12,708 bases of DNA, taken from Chloroflexia bacterium. Its GTDB lineage: Bacteria; Chloroflexota; Chloroflexia; Thermomicrobiales; JALYUS01. The notes beneath the pieces are model-generated. The model searched no databases. It was given only the letters and a program-made list of their open reading frames with translations, and was not told the origin of the DNA. The translations under genes and the position numbers were made by a program. Positions within the stretch are counted from its first letter, which is position 1. Every line of letters begins with the position of its first letter. This document shows positions 1 through 7,287 of this stretch, in pieces. The stretch lies in NCBI GenBank assembly GCA_025924435.1, contig JAICIL010000105.1, positions 1 to 12,708 of the forward strand. The letters are read 5' to 3'.

Positions 1-768
1 CTCGATCTCCTTGAGGTGCGCCAGGTCCAGTTTCTGGTAGTTGCCGTTGTCGAGGCTCGACCGCGTCGGGTAGGGGTGGAAGGCGAGGGCGTCGGTGTAC
101 TGGGCGCCGCCTTGGTTGAGGAAATCGGTGAACCAGTTCAAATCGAGATTCGAGCAAGCGCCGTTCATCACCGTGGCGGTCGGGTCAATGGCTTTGATGG
201 TGGCGTAGGTCTCCCGGAGGAGGGCGACGTAGTCGGCGACGGAGCCATTCCAGAAGTAGGGGACGTCCGGCTCGTTCCAGACCTCCCACGCGTGGATCTG
301 TCCCTTGTAGTGGGTGACGACGCCCGCGACGTATTTCTTCCAGAGGGCGATATCCGGCATCGAGAAGTTCACCGTCCCGGCCGTCTGGGCGGAGTTGTTG
401 TAGCCCAGGAGGCCGAGAATATCGAGGTTGCGGCCGCGCGCATCCTGCACCATCTCGTCGGTGAAGCCCCAGTCCCACCGACCGAGCGGATGCTCGACCC
501 AATCCCAGCGGATCTCCTCGCGGATCCAGCCCGCGCCGGTGCCGCTCGCCATATCCATCGGCCCGTTCTGCTGCCCGTAGATGCCGAAGCGGGTGGCGAT
601 GTGCGTCACCACGCCGAAGCGGGAGCCACCGCCCGGCGCGGGAAGGATCGGGCTGGCCGACGGATCAGGCCCGCCGGTCGTCGCGCCAACACCACTGACC
701 ATGCTCAGGCAGACGACAAAAAGCGCACAAAAAATAGCCGCGCGCGCGCGCAATCGCAGACCCTTCAT
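1..768 (-). CDS. Secreted clan GH-A glycoside hydrolase (cellulase-like), 3' end missing
   Basis: The frame is open from an ATG at 768 to the left window edge (256 codons, no stop), so the C-terminal part lies outside. Residues 1-30 look like a Sec signal peptide: basic start MKGLRLRARA, a hydrophobic core (AIFCALFVVCLSMV) and small residues near GVGA. The mature part reads as the first half of a TIM-barrel hydrolase: a GWIREEIRWDWVE stretch at 80-92 and WEVWNEPD at 161-168. The NEP motif carries the acid/base Glu166 of clan GH-A enzymes (GH5/GH39-like). HPYP follows near the end of the visible part. The nucleophile Glu would lie beyond the window. The start is supported by the signal peptide and a purine-rich AGGGGAG about 10 bases upstream. 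It probably cleaves plant or microbial polysaccharide outside the cell. The exact family and substrate cannot be decided. The longer plus-strand frame over this region is an antisense shadow. Confidence 0.82.
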   Translation of the reverse strand, partial: MKGLRLRARAAIFCALFVVCLSMVSGVGATTGGPDPSASPILPAPGGGSRFGVVTHIATRFGIYGQQNGPMDMASGTGAGWIREEIRWDWVEHPLGRWDWGFTDEMVQDARGRNLDILGLLGYNNSAQTAGTVNFSMPDIALWKKYVAGVVTHYKGQIHAWEVWNEPDVPYFWNGSVADYVALLRETYATIKAIDPTATVMNGACSNLDLNWFTDFLNQGGAQYTDALAFHPYPTRSSLDNGNYQKLDLAHLKEIE

Positions 769-838
769 CCCCTCGGTACTCCCCTCACACACACTAGTCC
801 CATGAATGGGCATGTCCGCGACGTGCCATTCCTTACTC

Positions 839-864
839 GTCGCGGGACGTTGTCGCGGGACGTT
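839..864. repeat. Two perfect tandem copies of a 13-bp unit
   Basis: GTCGCGGGACGTT occurs at 839-851 and again at 852-864 without a gap. The pair lies just downstream of the predicted start point of the minus-strand promoter for the glycoside hydrolase, in its untranslated leader. This position would suit an operator or an RNA-level element, but no binding protein is identified. Confidence 0.6.
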
Positions 865-868
865 ATAG

Positions 869-897
869 AGTGTACACGATCATTTCGTACATGTCAG
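869..897 (-). promoter_or_regulatory. Sigma-70-type promoter for the glycoside hydrolase
   Basis: On the minus strand, CTGACA (892-897, 5 of 6 to the -35 consensus) and TACACT (869-874, 4 of 6 to the -10) are separated by exactly 17 bases. Transcription would begin near 862 and leave a leader of about 95 bases before the ATG at 768. It lies in an AT-richer island of an otherwise GC-rich region. The call rests only on consensus match and placement. Confidence 0.5.
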
Positions 898-1010
898 TAC
901 AGATTTTGCAGATTATTAGGGCGTTTTTCGGCAGGCGGCGCGGAAAGGTGGCGGAATATGGTAGAGTTGGGCGGAGCGAGGCGCGGAAGCAGAGGGCGTG
1001 TGGATGCCGC

Positions 1011-2024
1011 ATGGACAAGATGGACGCAATGAGCGAGTCGTGCGCGGCGGGACAGGACGAACCGGAACATCCCGCGCGGAGCCTGCGCGCCTGGGCAACC
1101 GATGCGGCGCCGATCCTCGTCGTTGTCGTCGCGACGATCTACCTCGTCGGCTTCTCGCTCTTCCGGCAGAACTGGTCGTCGCTGCTGATTTTCGTGCCGA
1201 TCTTCGCTGTTGCCGCCCGTCTCGGCCGGCTGCGGTCGTTCGCCGTCACATGGGTGCCGCTGGCCGTCTTCCTTGACGCCTTCGCGCGGCTGCGCGGCGT
1301 CGCGGATAATACCGGCATCCCGATCCATCACACGGCGGCGCTGGAGGTGGACCGGCGTCTCTTTTTCGGGACGGTGCCAACGGTCTGGCTCCAGAACCGC
1401 CTGACAGTGCCTAAACACTTCCGCTGGTACGATTACGCGGCGACGGGGCTGCACTGGAGCCATTTCGTCATGCCAATCACCATCCTTTTCATCCTTTGGC
1501 TGAAGTACCCGGCATTTTTCCGCCGCTACCTGATCGCCTTCGTCGTATTGACGACGATCGTGCTCGACATCTATTTCCTCTTCCCGGCCGCGCCGCCGTG
1601 GATGGCGGCGCGGGAGGGGTACCTGCCGCACCTCGCCCGGCCGATGGTGGATGTGGCGGTGCAGGCGAACCGGAGCCTGTTCGGCAGCGTCTACGCGACG
1701 ATCGGCGCGAGCAACGATGTCGCGGCGATGCCCTCCCTGCACGCGTCGTATCCCTTCCTCGCCTGCGTGATGTTCTGGCCGGTGTCGCGCAAACTCGGGC
1801 TGCTCGGCCTCCTCTATTTTTTGCTGATGAGCCTCGCGCTCATCTACCTCGCGGAGCATTACGTGACGGATATTCTCGCCGGTGTGGCCTGCGTCCTGAT
1901 GAGCGCCCGGATCGCCTGCGCGATTGACCGCCGCATGCCGCCCCTGCCGGAGCGCCGCCGGATGCGCGAGCCTGCACGCCCCCTGCGCCATGCCGGCGTG
2001 CCCGTACCGGTTCACGCACCGTGA
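1011..2024 (+). CDS. PAP2/AUR1-like membrane phosphatase or phosphotransferase
   Basis: The product is 337 aa with several hydrophobic membrane segments: near 33-50, 60-70, 80-90, 150-165, 172-192, 249-280 and 287-300. It carries PAP2 superfamily motifs. PSLHAS is at 241-246 with His244, and a later HYVTDILAG block has His283 and Asp287, matching the second and third phosphatase motifs. The FPAAPPWM block and the large hydrophobic N-terminal part resemble the AUR1/inositol-phosphotransferase branch of the superfamily. It would act on a lipid phosphate or transfer a phospho-headgroup at the membrane; the substrate is unknown. In-frame ATGs lie at 1011, 1020 and 1029, and none has a well-spaced ribosome site (AGAGGG ends 14 bases before 1011), so the start is uncertain. 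The frame is open further upstream to 870, but that part overlaps the divergent promoter region and looks non-coding. The stop overlaps the GTG start of the next gene (GTGA), implying one transcript and coupled translation. Confidence 0.85.
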   Translation: MDKMDAMSESCAAGQDEPEHPARSLRAWATDAAPILVVVVATIYLVGFSLFRQNWSSLLIFVPIFAVAARLGRLRSFAVTWVPLAVFLDAFARLRGVADNTGIPIHHTAALEVDRRLFFGTVPTVWLQNRLTVPKHFRWYDYAATGLHWSHFVMPITILFILWLKYPAFFRRYLIAFVVLTTIVLDIYFLFPAAPPWMAAREGYLPHLARPMVDVAVQANRSLFGSVYATIGASNDVAAMPSLHASYPFLACVMFWPVSRKLGLLGLLYFLLMSLALIYLAEHYVTDILAGVACVLMSARIACAIDRRMPPLPERRRMREPARPLRHAGVPVPVHAP

Positions 2025-3127
2025 CCGCACCGCTGGCGATCACCACGGTCGAAATAGATGGCACGGTCACACGCCCGCTCCGGTTCGGCGGGTCGCCGGG
2101 CGACGCGCTCTACGCCGCGCTGCGCGAGGCGATGCTCAAGCGCGGCTGCCTGCGCGATCGCGCGCACAAAGGGGAGTGCATGAGCTGCGCGCTGCTGCCG
2201 CGTTGCGCCGTCTGGCCGATTGTCGCGCCCGCCGATCCGACGAAGCGGCAACGCGGCGCATACGTGCGGCCGTTTGTATTGCGAATGCCCGAAATCAAGC
2301 CGGGCGGGCTGCCACCCGGTGCGCGGCTGACCTACGGCATGACGATTGTGCAGGATCGGACGTTCCCCGCGCTCTGGGAAGCATTCGCGCTCGCCTTCGT
2401 GCAGGCCGCGATCCAACTGGCGGAATGGGGGTTCGGCCTCGCCGTCCGCGAAGGGGAGCAGGCGGCGCGGCGCGGCGCGATCTCGGTCGGTCGCACCCGG
2501 TGGGTCAATCCGATCACCGGCGAGGCCGCGCCATTCGCCGCAAAAGCCGACGCGCCATTGCCGCTCTCCGCAACCTTTGTTCCTATTAGTGACATTGCAC
2601 CAAATGAGAACACCCTATCCCTGCCGCTCACATTTCTGACGCCGACGCGCTTAGTGGCGGGCGGCGCGACGCTGCGGCAGCCCGACCCCGCCGTGCTGCT
2701 CCGCCGAATCGCCGAACGGCTCGATTACCTAGCGGCGGCCGTCGGCGCGGATGAGCCGAACCTGCTGGCGAACGAATCCTTCACACAGGCGATCGAGCGG
2801 CTCGAATTGCGCGATGATGCCACGCAGTGGGTCGGCGACGAGGCGCGCGGCGGCTTCGTCGGCGGTGCCACGCTCGCCGGATCGCCCGATGATCTCGCGC
2901 GCGCCTCGGCCGTTCTGCGCTGGGGCGCGGCGCTCGGCGTCGGCAAGGGGACGCTGCAAGGGGCGGGGCGATTCGTCGTCGGTCCGGTCCCGGAGACGGC
3001 GCGTGTCGAGCTCCCGATCAATCCGCCACAGCGCCGGTCGCCGTCGCTACCGCCCAAACCCAGGGACGCGATGCGGCGTCCACCACGCACCGCCGGACGA
3101 CCGCGCGATCGGAAGCGGAAACGGTAG
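2021..3127 (+). CDS. cas6: Cas6-like RAMP family protein (CRISPR RNA-processing endoribonuclease-like), orphan
   Basis: The product is 368 aa. The C-terminal half matches the Cas6 C-terminal domain pattern (Pfam CRISPR_Cas6/DUF2276). GFVGGATLAG at 278-287 is followed by LRWGAALGVGKGTLQGAGRF at 299-318, the glycine-rich loop characteristic of Cas6 and other RAMP proteins. The N-terminal part has the cysteine cluster typical of this branch (Cys43, Cys53, Cys56, Cys62, in a KGECMSCALLPRC context), perhaps a metal site. Known members cleave CRISPR precursor RNA within the repeat. The only histidine is His49. Tyr31 and the adjacent Lys50 could be partners in a Tyr-His-Lys type active site, but this is speculation. 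The tail from about 338 is basic and proline-rich, ending in RDRKRKR, and could bind RNA. The GTG start at 2021 overlaps the stop of the PAP2 gene and has no clear ribosome site of its own, so coupled translation is likely. No CRISPR array or other cas gene is visible. Confidence 0.72.
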   Translation: MTAPLAITTVEIDGTVTRPLRFGGSPGDALYAALREAMLKRGCLRDRAHKGECMSCALLPRCAVWPIVAPADPTKRQRGAYVRPFVLRMPEIKPGGLPPGARLTYGMTIVQDRTFPALWEAFALAFVQAAIQLAEWGFGLAVREGEQAARRGAISVGRTRWVNPITGEAAPFAAKADAPLPLSATFVPISDIAPNENTLSLPLTFLTPTRLVAGGATLRQPDPAVLLRRIAERLDYLAAAVGADEPNLLANESFTQAIERLELRDDATQWVGDEARGGFVGGATLAGSPDDLARASAVLRWGAALGVGKGTLQGAGRFVVGPVPETARVELPINPPQRRSPSLPPKPRDAMRRPPRTAGRPRDRKRKR

Positions 3128-3145
3128 GTCGCTGTGCGTGAGACC

Positions 3146-3162
3146 ATCGGCGTCCGGCCGAT
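3146..3162. terminator. Short hairpin between two convergent genes
   Basis: ATCGGC (3146-3151) and GCCGAT (3157-3162) can pair around a 5-base loop, in the 35-base gap between the convergent stops of the Cas6-like gene and purD. Only a short T run follows on the plus strand and none on the minus strand, so termination strength is doubtful. Confidence 0.3.
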
Positions 3163-4443
3163 TTAAGCGATGGGAAGTTCCCGCGCGGCAATGTCTCGCC
3201 GGTAGATGACGCCGTCGAAGTGGATGCATTCGGCGTTCGCGTAGGCGCGATCACGGGCCTCGCGGAGCGTCGGGGCGACGACGGCGACGGTCAGGACGCG
3301 GCCGCCACTCGTCACGATCCGCCCGCTGTCGTCCTTCGTCCCGGCGTGGAAGACGAGTGCATTCGGATCGGGATCATTGAGGCCGGTGATCGGCAGGCCG
3401 GTGGGGTACGCGCCGGGATAGCCGCCCGACGCGAGGACGACGCCGACGCACGCGCCGCCGTGCCAGCGCACCGTCTCCGCGAGGCTCGCCAGTTGACCGC
3501 GCGCCGCCGCGTCGCAGAGCGCGAGCAGGTCCGCATCGAGGAGCGGCAGAACAACCTGCGTCTCCGGGTCGCCGAAGCGGCAGTTGTACTCGATCACTTT
3601 CGGGCCGTCCGCCGTGAGGATCAACCCGGCATAGAGGACGCCGCGATAGACGATGCCCTGTTCGGCGAGGGCGCGCGCCGTTGGCCGGAGAATTTCGTCC
3701 ATGACGCGATCACGCATCGCCTCGTCCACGAGCGTGGTCGGCGCATACGCCCCCATGCCGCCCGTGTTCGGGCCGGTGTCGCCATCGCCGACCCGCTTGT
3801 GATCGCGGGCGGGCAGGAGCGGCACAACCGTCTCGCCGTCCACGAGCGCGAGGATAGAGACCTCGTCGCCCGTCAGGTATTCCTCGATCAGCACCGTCCG
3901 GCCCGCCGCGCCGAATGCGCCGCCTTCCAATGATTCGCGCACGGCGGCTTCTGCCTCGCGGCGCGTCGCGCAGATCGTCACGCCCTTGCCCGCCGCGAGG
4001 CCGTCCGCCTTGACGACGACCGGATAGCCGACCTCTTCCAATGCGGGCAATGCACGCTCAATCTCGGAAAATGACTGCGCGTCGGCAGTCGGCACACCGG
4101 CGCGGTGCAGCAGGTCTTTCGCCCACGCCTTGCTGCTCTCGATCCGCGCGCCGTCCCGCCCCGGCCCGAAACAGGGGATGCCGCGCGCCCGGAGCGCGTC
4201 CGCGAGGCCGCGCGCCAGCGGCTCCTCCGGCCCGACGATGACGAGATCAATCCGCTCGCTTCCGGCCAGCGCGACGATCCCGTCAACATCCGTCGCCGGG
4301 ATGGCGATATTCCGAAACGCCTCGCCCGTGCCCGCGTTGCCGGGCGCGACGATCACTTCCGCGCAGTTGGGCGATTGCGCGATCTTCCACGCGAGCGCGT
4401 GCTCCCGCGCGCCGCCACCGACGATGAGGACGTCCCTTGTCAC
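3163..4443 (-). CDS. purD: Phosphoribosylamine-glycine ligase (GAR synthetase)
   Basis: PurD joins phosphoribosylamine and glycine with ATP, the second step of de novo purine synthesis, in the cytosol. The 426 aa match the usual length of about 430. The N-terminal domain opens with VLIVGGGAREHALAWK. The ATP-grasp core shows KADGLAAGKG at 145-154, HKRVGDGDTGPNTGGMGAY at 215-233 and the metal/ATP-binding EYNCRFGDPETQ at 285-296. The frame is open to an ATG at 4461, but GTG at 4443 is preferred: it gives the usual N-terminus and has a GGTGAGG ribosome site 5 bases upstream. That site is the terminus of the adjacent repeat (4449-4602). The gene follows guaA at a gap of about 160 bases filled by that repeat and is probably the last gene of the same operon. 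It converges with the Cas6-like gene. Confidence 0.96.
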   Translation of the reverse strand: MTRDVLIVGGGAREHALAWKIAQSPNCAEVIVAPGNAGTGEAFRNIAIPATDVDGIVALAGSERIDLVIVGPEEPLARGLADALRARGIPCFGPGRDGARIESSKAWAKDLLHRAGVPTADAQSFSEIERALPALEEVGYPVVVKADGLAAGKGVTICATRREAEAAVRESLEGGAFGAAGRTVLIEEYLTGDEVSILALVDGETVVPLLPARDHKRVGDGDTGPNTGGMGAYAPTTLVDEAMRDRVMDEILRPTARALAEQGIVYRGVLYAGLILTADGPKVIEYNCRFGDPETQVVLPLLDADLLALCDAAARGQLASLAETVRWHGGACVGVVLASGGYPGAYPTGLPITGLNDPDPNALVFHAGTKDDSGRIVTSGGRVLTVAVVAPTLREARDRAYANAECIHFDGVIYRRDIAARELPIA

Positions 4444-4448
4444 GTAAG

Positions 4449-4602
4449 CCTCACCCCCCACTGCCCAGAGGGCACCCGCTCTCCATCGCCCATCGGTTGG
4501 GGGCGCAGGAGTTCCGTCCGGCGATGGAGAGGGGAGGGGACGTATCTGGAGCGTCTAGACATTCATTCGCTACCATCTCGGTTTTTCTCCCCTGGGGTGA
4601 GG
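4449..4602. repeat. Foldback repeat of the CCTCACCCC-terminus family, filling the guaA-purD gap
   Basis: The outer ends are a perfect 9-bp inverted repeat, CCTCACCCC (4449-4457) and GGGGTGAGG (4594-4602). Inside is a second perfect 10-bp pair, CTCTCCATCG (4479-4488) and CGATGGAGAG (4522-4531). The element spans almost the whole space from the guaA stop (4607) to the purD start (4443). Its left end, read on the minus strand, is the purD ribosome binding site. It has no coding capacity and is most likely a small non-autonomous or REP-like element. Related ends occur at 7609-7734 and 9564-9608. Confidence 0.7.
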
Positions 4603-4606
4603 TTTG

Positions 4607-6220
4607 CTACTCCCATTCGATCGTCGCGGGCGGCTTGGAGGTGATGTCGTACGTGACGCGGTTGACGCCCCGCACCTCGTTGACGATGCGATTGCTCATC
4701 CGCGCGAGCACGTCATAGGGGATGCGCGCCCAGTCGGCGGTCATCGCGTCCTCGCTCGTCACGGCGCGGATGGCGATGGCCTGCGCGTAGGTGCGGTCGT
4801 CGCCCATCACGCCGGTGCTCTCAACGGGTAGCAGCACGGCGAAGTATTGCCAGATCTCGCGATCCAGGCCCGCCGCCTCGATTTCGGCGCGCACGATGGC
4901 GTCCGCGCCGCGCAGCGTTTCCAACCGCTCGTCGGTGATCGCGCCGAGGCAGCGGACGGCGAGGCCGGGGCCGGGGAAGGGCTGGCGGGCGATGATCGCC
5001 TCCGGCAGGCCGAGCGCGCGGCCCGCCGCCCGCACCTCATCTTTGAAGAGATGGCGGAGCGGTTCGACGAGCGTGAACTGCAAATCCTTCGGCAATCCGC
5101 CGACATTGTGGTGCGTCTTGATCTTGGTTGCCGCCTTCGTGTCCGCCGTCGTGCTCTCGATCACGTCGGGGTAGAGTGTCCCCTGCGCGAGGAACTGGAA
5201 CGGGCCGTGGTTCTTCGCCTCCGCCTCGAAGACGCGGATGAACGTCTCGCCGATGATCTTCCGTTTCTTCTCCGGGTCCGCCACGCCGCTCAGTTTTTCG
5301 AGGAAGCGGTCCGAGGCGTCCACATGGACGAGTTCGATGTGGAAGGCGTCCCGGAAGGTGCGGACGACCTGCTCCGCCTCCCCCGCGCGCAGGAGGCCAT
5401 TATCCACGAAGACGCAGGTCAGCCGCTCGCCGATCGCCCGGTGGACGAGCACCGCCGCGACGGACGAGTCCACACCCCCGGAGAGGGCGCAGAGCACCCG
5501 CCCGTGTTCGCCGACCTTCGTCCGAATATCCGACACCGCTTGCCCGACGACGTTCGCGCTCGTCCAGTTGCCGGTGCAACCACAGTCGCGATAGAGGAAG
5601 TTGCGCAGCAGGGCCGTGCCCTCCCGCGTGTGGACGACTTCGGGATGGAAGAGCACGGAGGAGATGCGCCCGTTCGTCGCGGCGGCGACCGGCGCCGTCG
5701 GCGATGAGGCGAGCACCCGCCAGCCGGGTGGCGGCGCGGCGATGGAGTCGCCGTGGCTCATCCAGACATCGAGATGGCGCGACAGGCCGGTGAAAATGCC
5801 GCCCTCGGCGGAGACATCCACCGACGCGGGGCCGTACTCCGGATGCCCCTCCCGCCGCACATCGCCGCCGAGGGTGTGGAAGAGCGCCTGCATGCCGTAG
5901 CAGATGCCGAGGATCGGCAGGTCGTGCGTCAGCAGCCAGTCCGGCAGTTGCGGCGCGCCCGGTTCGTAGACGCTTTTCGGCCCGCCGGAGAGAATGATGC
6001 CCTTCGGGTTGAGCGCGGCGATCCGCTCCCACGGCGCGTCGTGCGGGACCAATTCGCTGTAGACATGCAGTTCCCGCACGCGCCGGACGATCAACTGCGC
6101 CGTCTGCGAGCCGAAGTCCACGACGACGACGGTATCGGGGAGTTCGGCGTTCGCTGTTCGCTGTTCGGTGATGCGCCCCGCATTCCGAACGCCGTACTCC
6201 GAACGCGCGCCTTTTATCAT
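4607..6220 (-). CDS. guaA: GMP synthase (glutamine-hydrolysing)
   Basis: GuaA aminates XMP to GMP with ATP and glutamine-derived ammonia, the last step to GMP. The 537 aa hold all three parts. The class I amidotransferase domain has ILSGGP at 76-81, nucleophile Cys107 in GICYGM, and His192/Glu194 in FHPEV. The ATP pyrophosphatase domain has the P-loop LSGGVDSS at 246-253. The dimerisation domain has [12 protein letters not shown] and ends in a typical [11 protein letters not shown] at 6220 is chosen over longer open frame because AAGGAG lies 7 bases upstream and its ATGA overlaps the stop of the rusA-like gene. The conserved VVVVDFGSQ starts at residue 31, about 20 residues later than in E. 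coli GuaA. Most of the extra part (about residues 6-27) is translated from a heptamer-built repeat at 6142-6204, so the N-terminal extension looks acquired. purD lies downstream. Confidence 0.97.
   Translation of the reverse strand: MIKGARSEYGVRNAGRITEQRTANAELPDTVVVVDFGSQTAQLIVRRVRELHVYSELVPHDAPWERIAALNPKGIILSGGPKSVYEPGAPQLPDWLLTHDLPILGICYGMQALFHTLGGDVRREGHPEYGPASVDVSAEGGIFTGLSRHLDVWMSHGDSIAAPPPGWRVLASSPTAPVAAATNGRISSVLFHPEVVHTREGTALLRNFLYRDCGCTGNWTSANVVGQAVSDIRTKVGEHGRVLCALSGGVDSSVAAVLVHRAIGERLTCVFVDNGLLRAGEAEQVVRTFRDAFHIELVHVDASDRFLEKLSGVADPEKKRKIIGETFIRVFEAEAKNHGPFQFLAQGTLYPDVIESTTADTKAATKIKTHHNVGGLPKDLQFTLVEPLRHLFKDEVRAAGRALGLPEAIIARQPFPGPGLAVRCLGAITDERLETLRGADAIVRAEIEAAGLDREIWQYFAVLLPVESTGVMGDDRTYAQAIAIRAVTSEDAMTADWARIPYDVLARMSNRIVNEVRGVNRVTYDITSKPPATIEWE
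6142..6204. repeat. Heptamer-armed inverted repeat inside the 5' end of guaA
   Basis: Four 7-bp units run head to tail at 6142-6169 (GTTCGGC, GTTCGCT, GTTCGCT, GTTCGGT). After a 14-bp loop, three units in inverse orientation follow at 6184-6204 (TCCGAAC, GCCGTAC, TCCGAAC). The arms are complementary over much of their length. The repeat lies in the guaA reading frame and adds residues between the start and the conserved domain without breaking the frame. The same design with other heptamers is seen at 8615-8685 and 10492-10612. Confidence 0.75.
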
Positions 6221-6645
6221 GCACCCGCTCCTTTCTCCTCGCCGAGATAGACGTATCGGGTGTCGTATTGCCAATCGTGGATCGCCGCGATGTCGGCATC
6301 GAGCCGGGGGGCAAGCGGATCGAGGAATTTCGCCAGATGGATGTCCACCACGTCCCGATCATCGAGGCCGAGCGCGCCGCACAGGCTGTCGAGCGCGATC
6401 TTCAGGCCGCCATCGAGGTCGCGGCGGCGCGGCGACGAGAAATAGAAGCCGAAATCAATGCCGAGCGGGATGCCGCGCATCGCTTCCAACTCTTCGAGCA
6501 GGGCGGCGTCGTGCGAGACGGCGTTCTCAACCGCCGCCGTCACCCGCTTCTTGAACGCCGCCGCCTCCTTGGAAAGGACGCGCTTGTGGCCAACGGTGAC
6601 GTACTGATTGTTCACGCCGGGCGGCAGGGGAAGGGTCAGGCGCAC
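6217..6645 (-). CDS. rusA: RusA-like Holliday junction resolvase
   Basis: The 142-aa product fits RusA-type crossover junction endonucleases (about 120 aa in E. coli). It begins with the typical [13 protein letters not shown] strand, has a [12 protein letters not shown] helix, and carries the acidic core [15 protein letters not shown] followed by GLDDRDV. This corresponds to the catalytic aspartates in the family pattern D-x-D-N-x-x-K...DD. Members cut four-way DNA junctions as metal-dependent dimers; many are of phage origin. GTG at 6645 is chosen for the GGGAGG ribosome site 5 bases upstream and the family N-terminus; a longer open frame upstream reads through the divergent intergenic region. 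Its TGA overlaps the guaA ATG (ATGA), so the two are probably coupled. The 110 bases to the divergent coiled-coil gene must hold promoters for both, but no convincing hexamers are seen. Confidence 0.85.
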   Translation of the reverse strand: MRLTLPLPPGVNNQYVTVGHKRVLSKEAAAFKKRVTAAVENAVSHDAALLEELEAMRGIPLGIDFGFYFSSPRRRDLDGGLKIALDSLCGALGLDDRDVVDIHLAKFLDPLAPRLDADIAAIHDWQYDTRYVYLGEEKGAGA

Positions 6646-6755
6646 CGGGGCCTCCCATAGGTTCGGCGGCGCGTCCGTACACGCCGCGCGGGTGTAGGAT
6701 AGCCGTGTGCACATGCCCGCGTCAATGCGCTCGGCGCGGGGAGAGGAGGTGCGAG

Positions 6756-7268
6756 GTGACCCTGCGAGATCAGTACGAAGAACGTATCGCGGCGTGGAGA
6801 GCGGCGCGGAGCCGGATGCTGTCGGACCGGCTGACGCAGACGCGCAAGGAAGCCCAGATGCACGAGGCGGATGTCGAGCAGGATGACAGCGTCGCCGAGT
6901 ATTTCGCCGACCGCACGGAAGAGATGGGGCGGCGCGTCGCGGCGGACGAGGCGCGCATGGCGGCGCTCGCGGCGGAAGCGGAGGAGGTGCGGATCGCGAT
7001 GGTAACTGAGGAACTCGACACAACGGTGGCATCGTACAACGACGTGCTCCGCACGATGGCGGAGCAACTCGCGGCGCTGGATGCACAGGTCGCGCACGCC
7101 GCCTCGCTCAGCCAGCACGCCGAGGAACTGGCGGGCACGCTCCCCGCATCGGCGGCCCGCCAGCATCAGGCGGTGGACGCCGTGGCCACGCGGACCGCCG
7201 AAATCGGCGAGCGATTGCAGGCGCTTCAGGAGGCGGTGTCAGTCTCCGTGCCGTCGCCACAACCATAA
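6756..7268 (+). CDS. Hypothetical coiled-coil protein
   Basis: The 170-aa product is not recognised. It is almost wholly helical in character, rich in Ala, Glu and Arg, with no cysteine, signal peptide or membrane segment. Heptad-like stretches run through about residues 5-40, 55-125 (MAALAAEAEEVRIAM, LRTMAEQLAALDAQVAHA) and 140-160 (AVATRTAEIGERLQALQ), so it should form coiled coils, perhaps as a scaffold or structural adaptor. GTG at 6756 is chosen because a strong AGGAGG (6744-6749) sits 6 bases upstream; the frame is open a little further but without a ribosome site. It is divergent from the rusA-guaA-purD operon and convergent, with a 19-base gap, with a small minus-strand gene. Nothing in the context gives a function. 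Confidence 0.75.
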   Translation: MTLRDQYEERIAAWRAARSRMLSDRLTQTRKEAQMHEADVEQDDSVAEYFADRTEEMGRRVAADEARMAALAAEAEEVRIAMVTEELDTTVASYNDVLRTMAEQLAALDAQVAHAASLSQHAEELAGTLPASAARQHQAVDAVATRTAEIGERLQALQEAVSVSVPSPQP

Positions 7269-7287
7269 CGCCCTGCACCGTCGCCAG

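Noticed and set aside
870..1010. N-terminal extension of the PAP2 protein from a GTG at 870
   Set aside because: It would overlap the -10 of the divergent promoter, has no ribosome site, and adds a basic stretch not expected in the family.
16..1032. Long plus-strand open frame (338 codons) over the left edge
   Set aside because: It is antisense to the glycoside hydrolase, which has a signal peptide and the WEVWNEPD catalytic motif; the plus-strand product has no recognisable domain and runs on through the promoter region.
894..2030. 378-codon minus-strand open frame over the PAP2 gene
   Set aside because: The plus strand has PAP2 motifs and membrane segments; the minus product is a charged low-complexity shadow.
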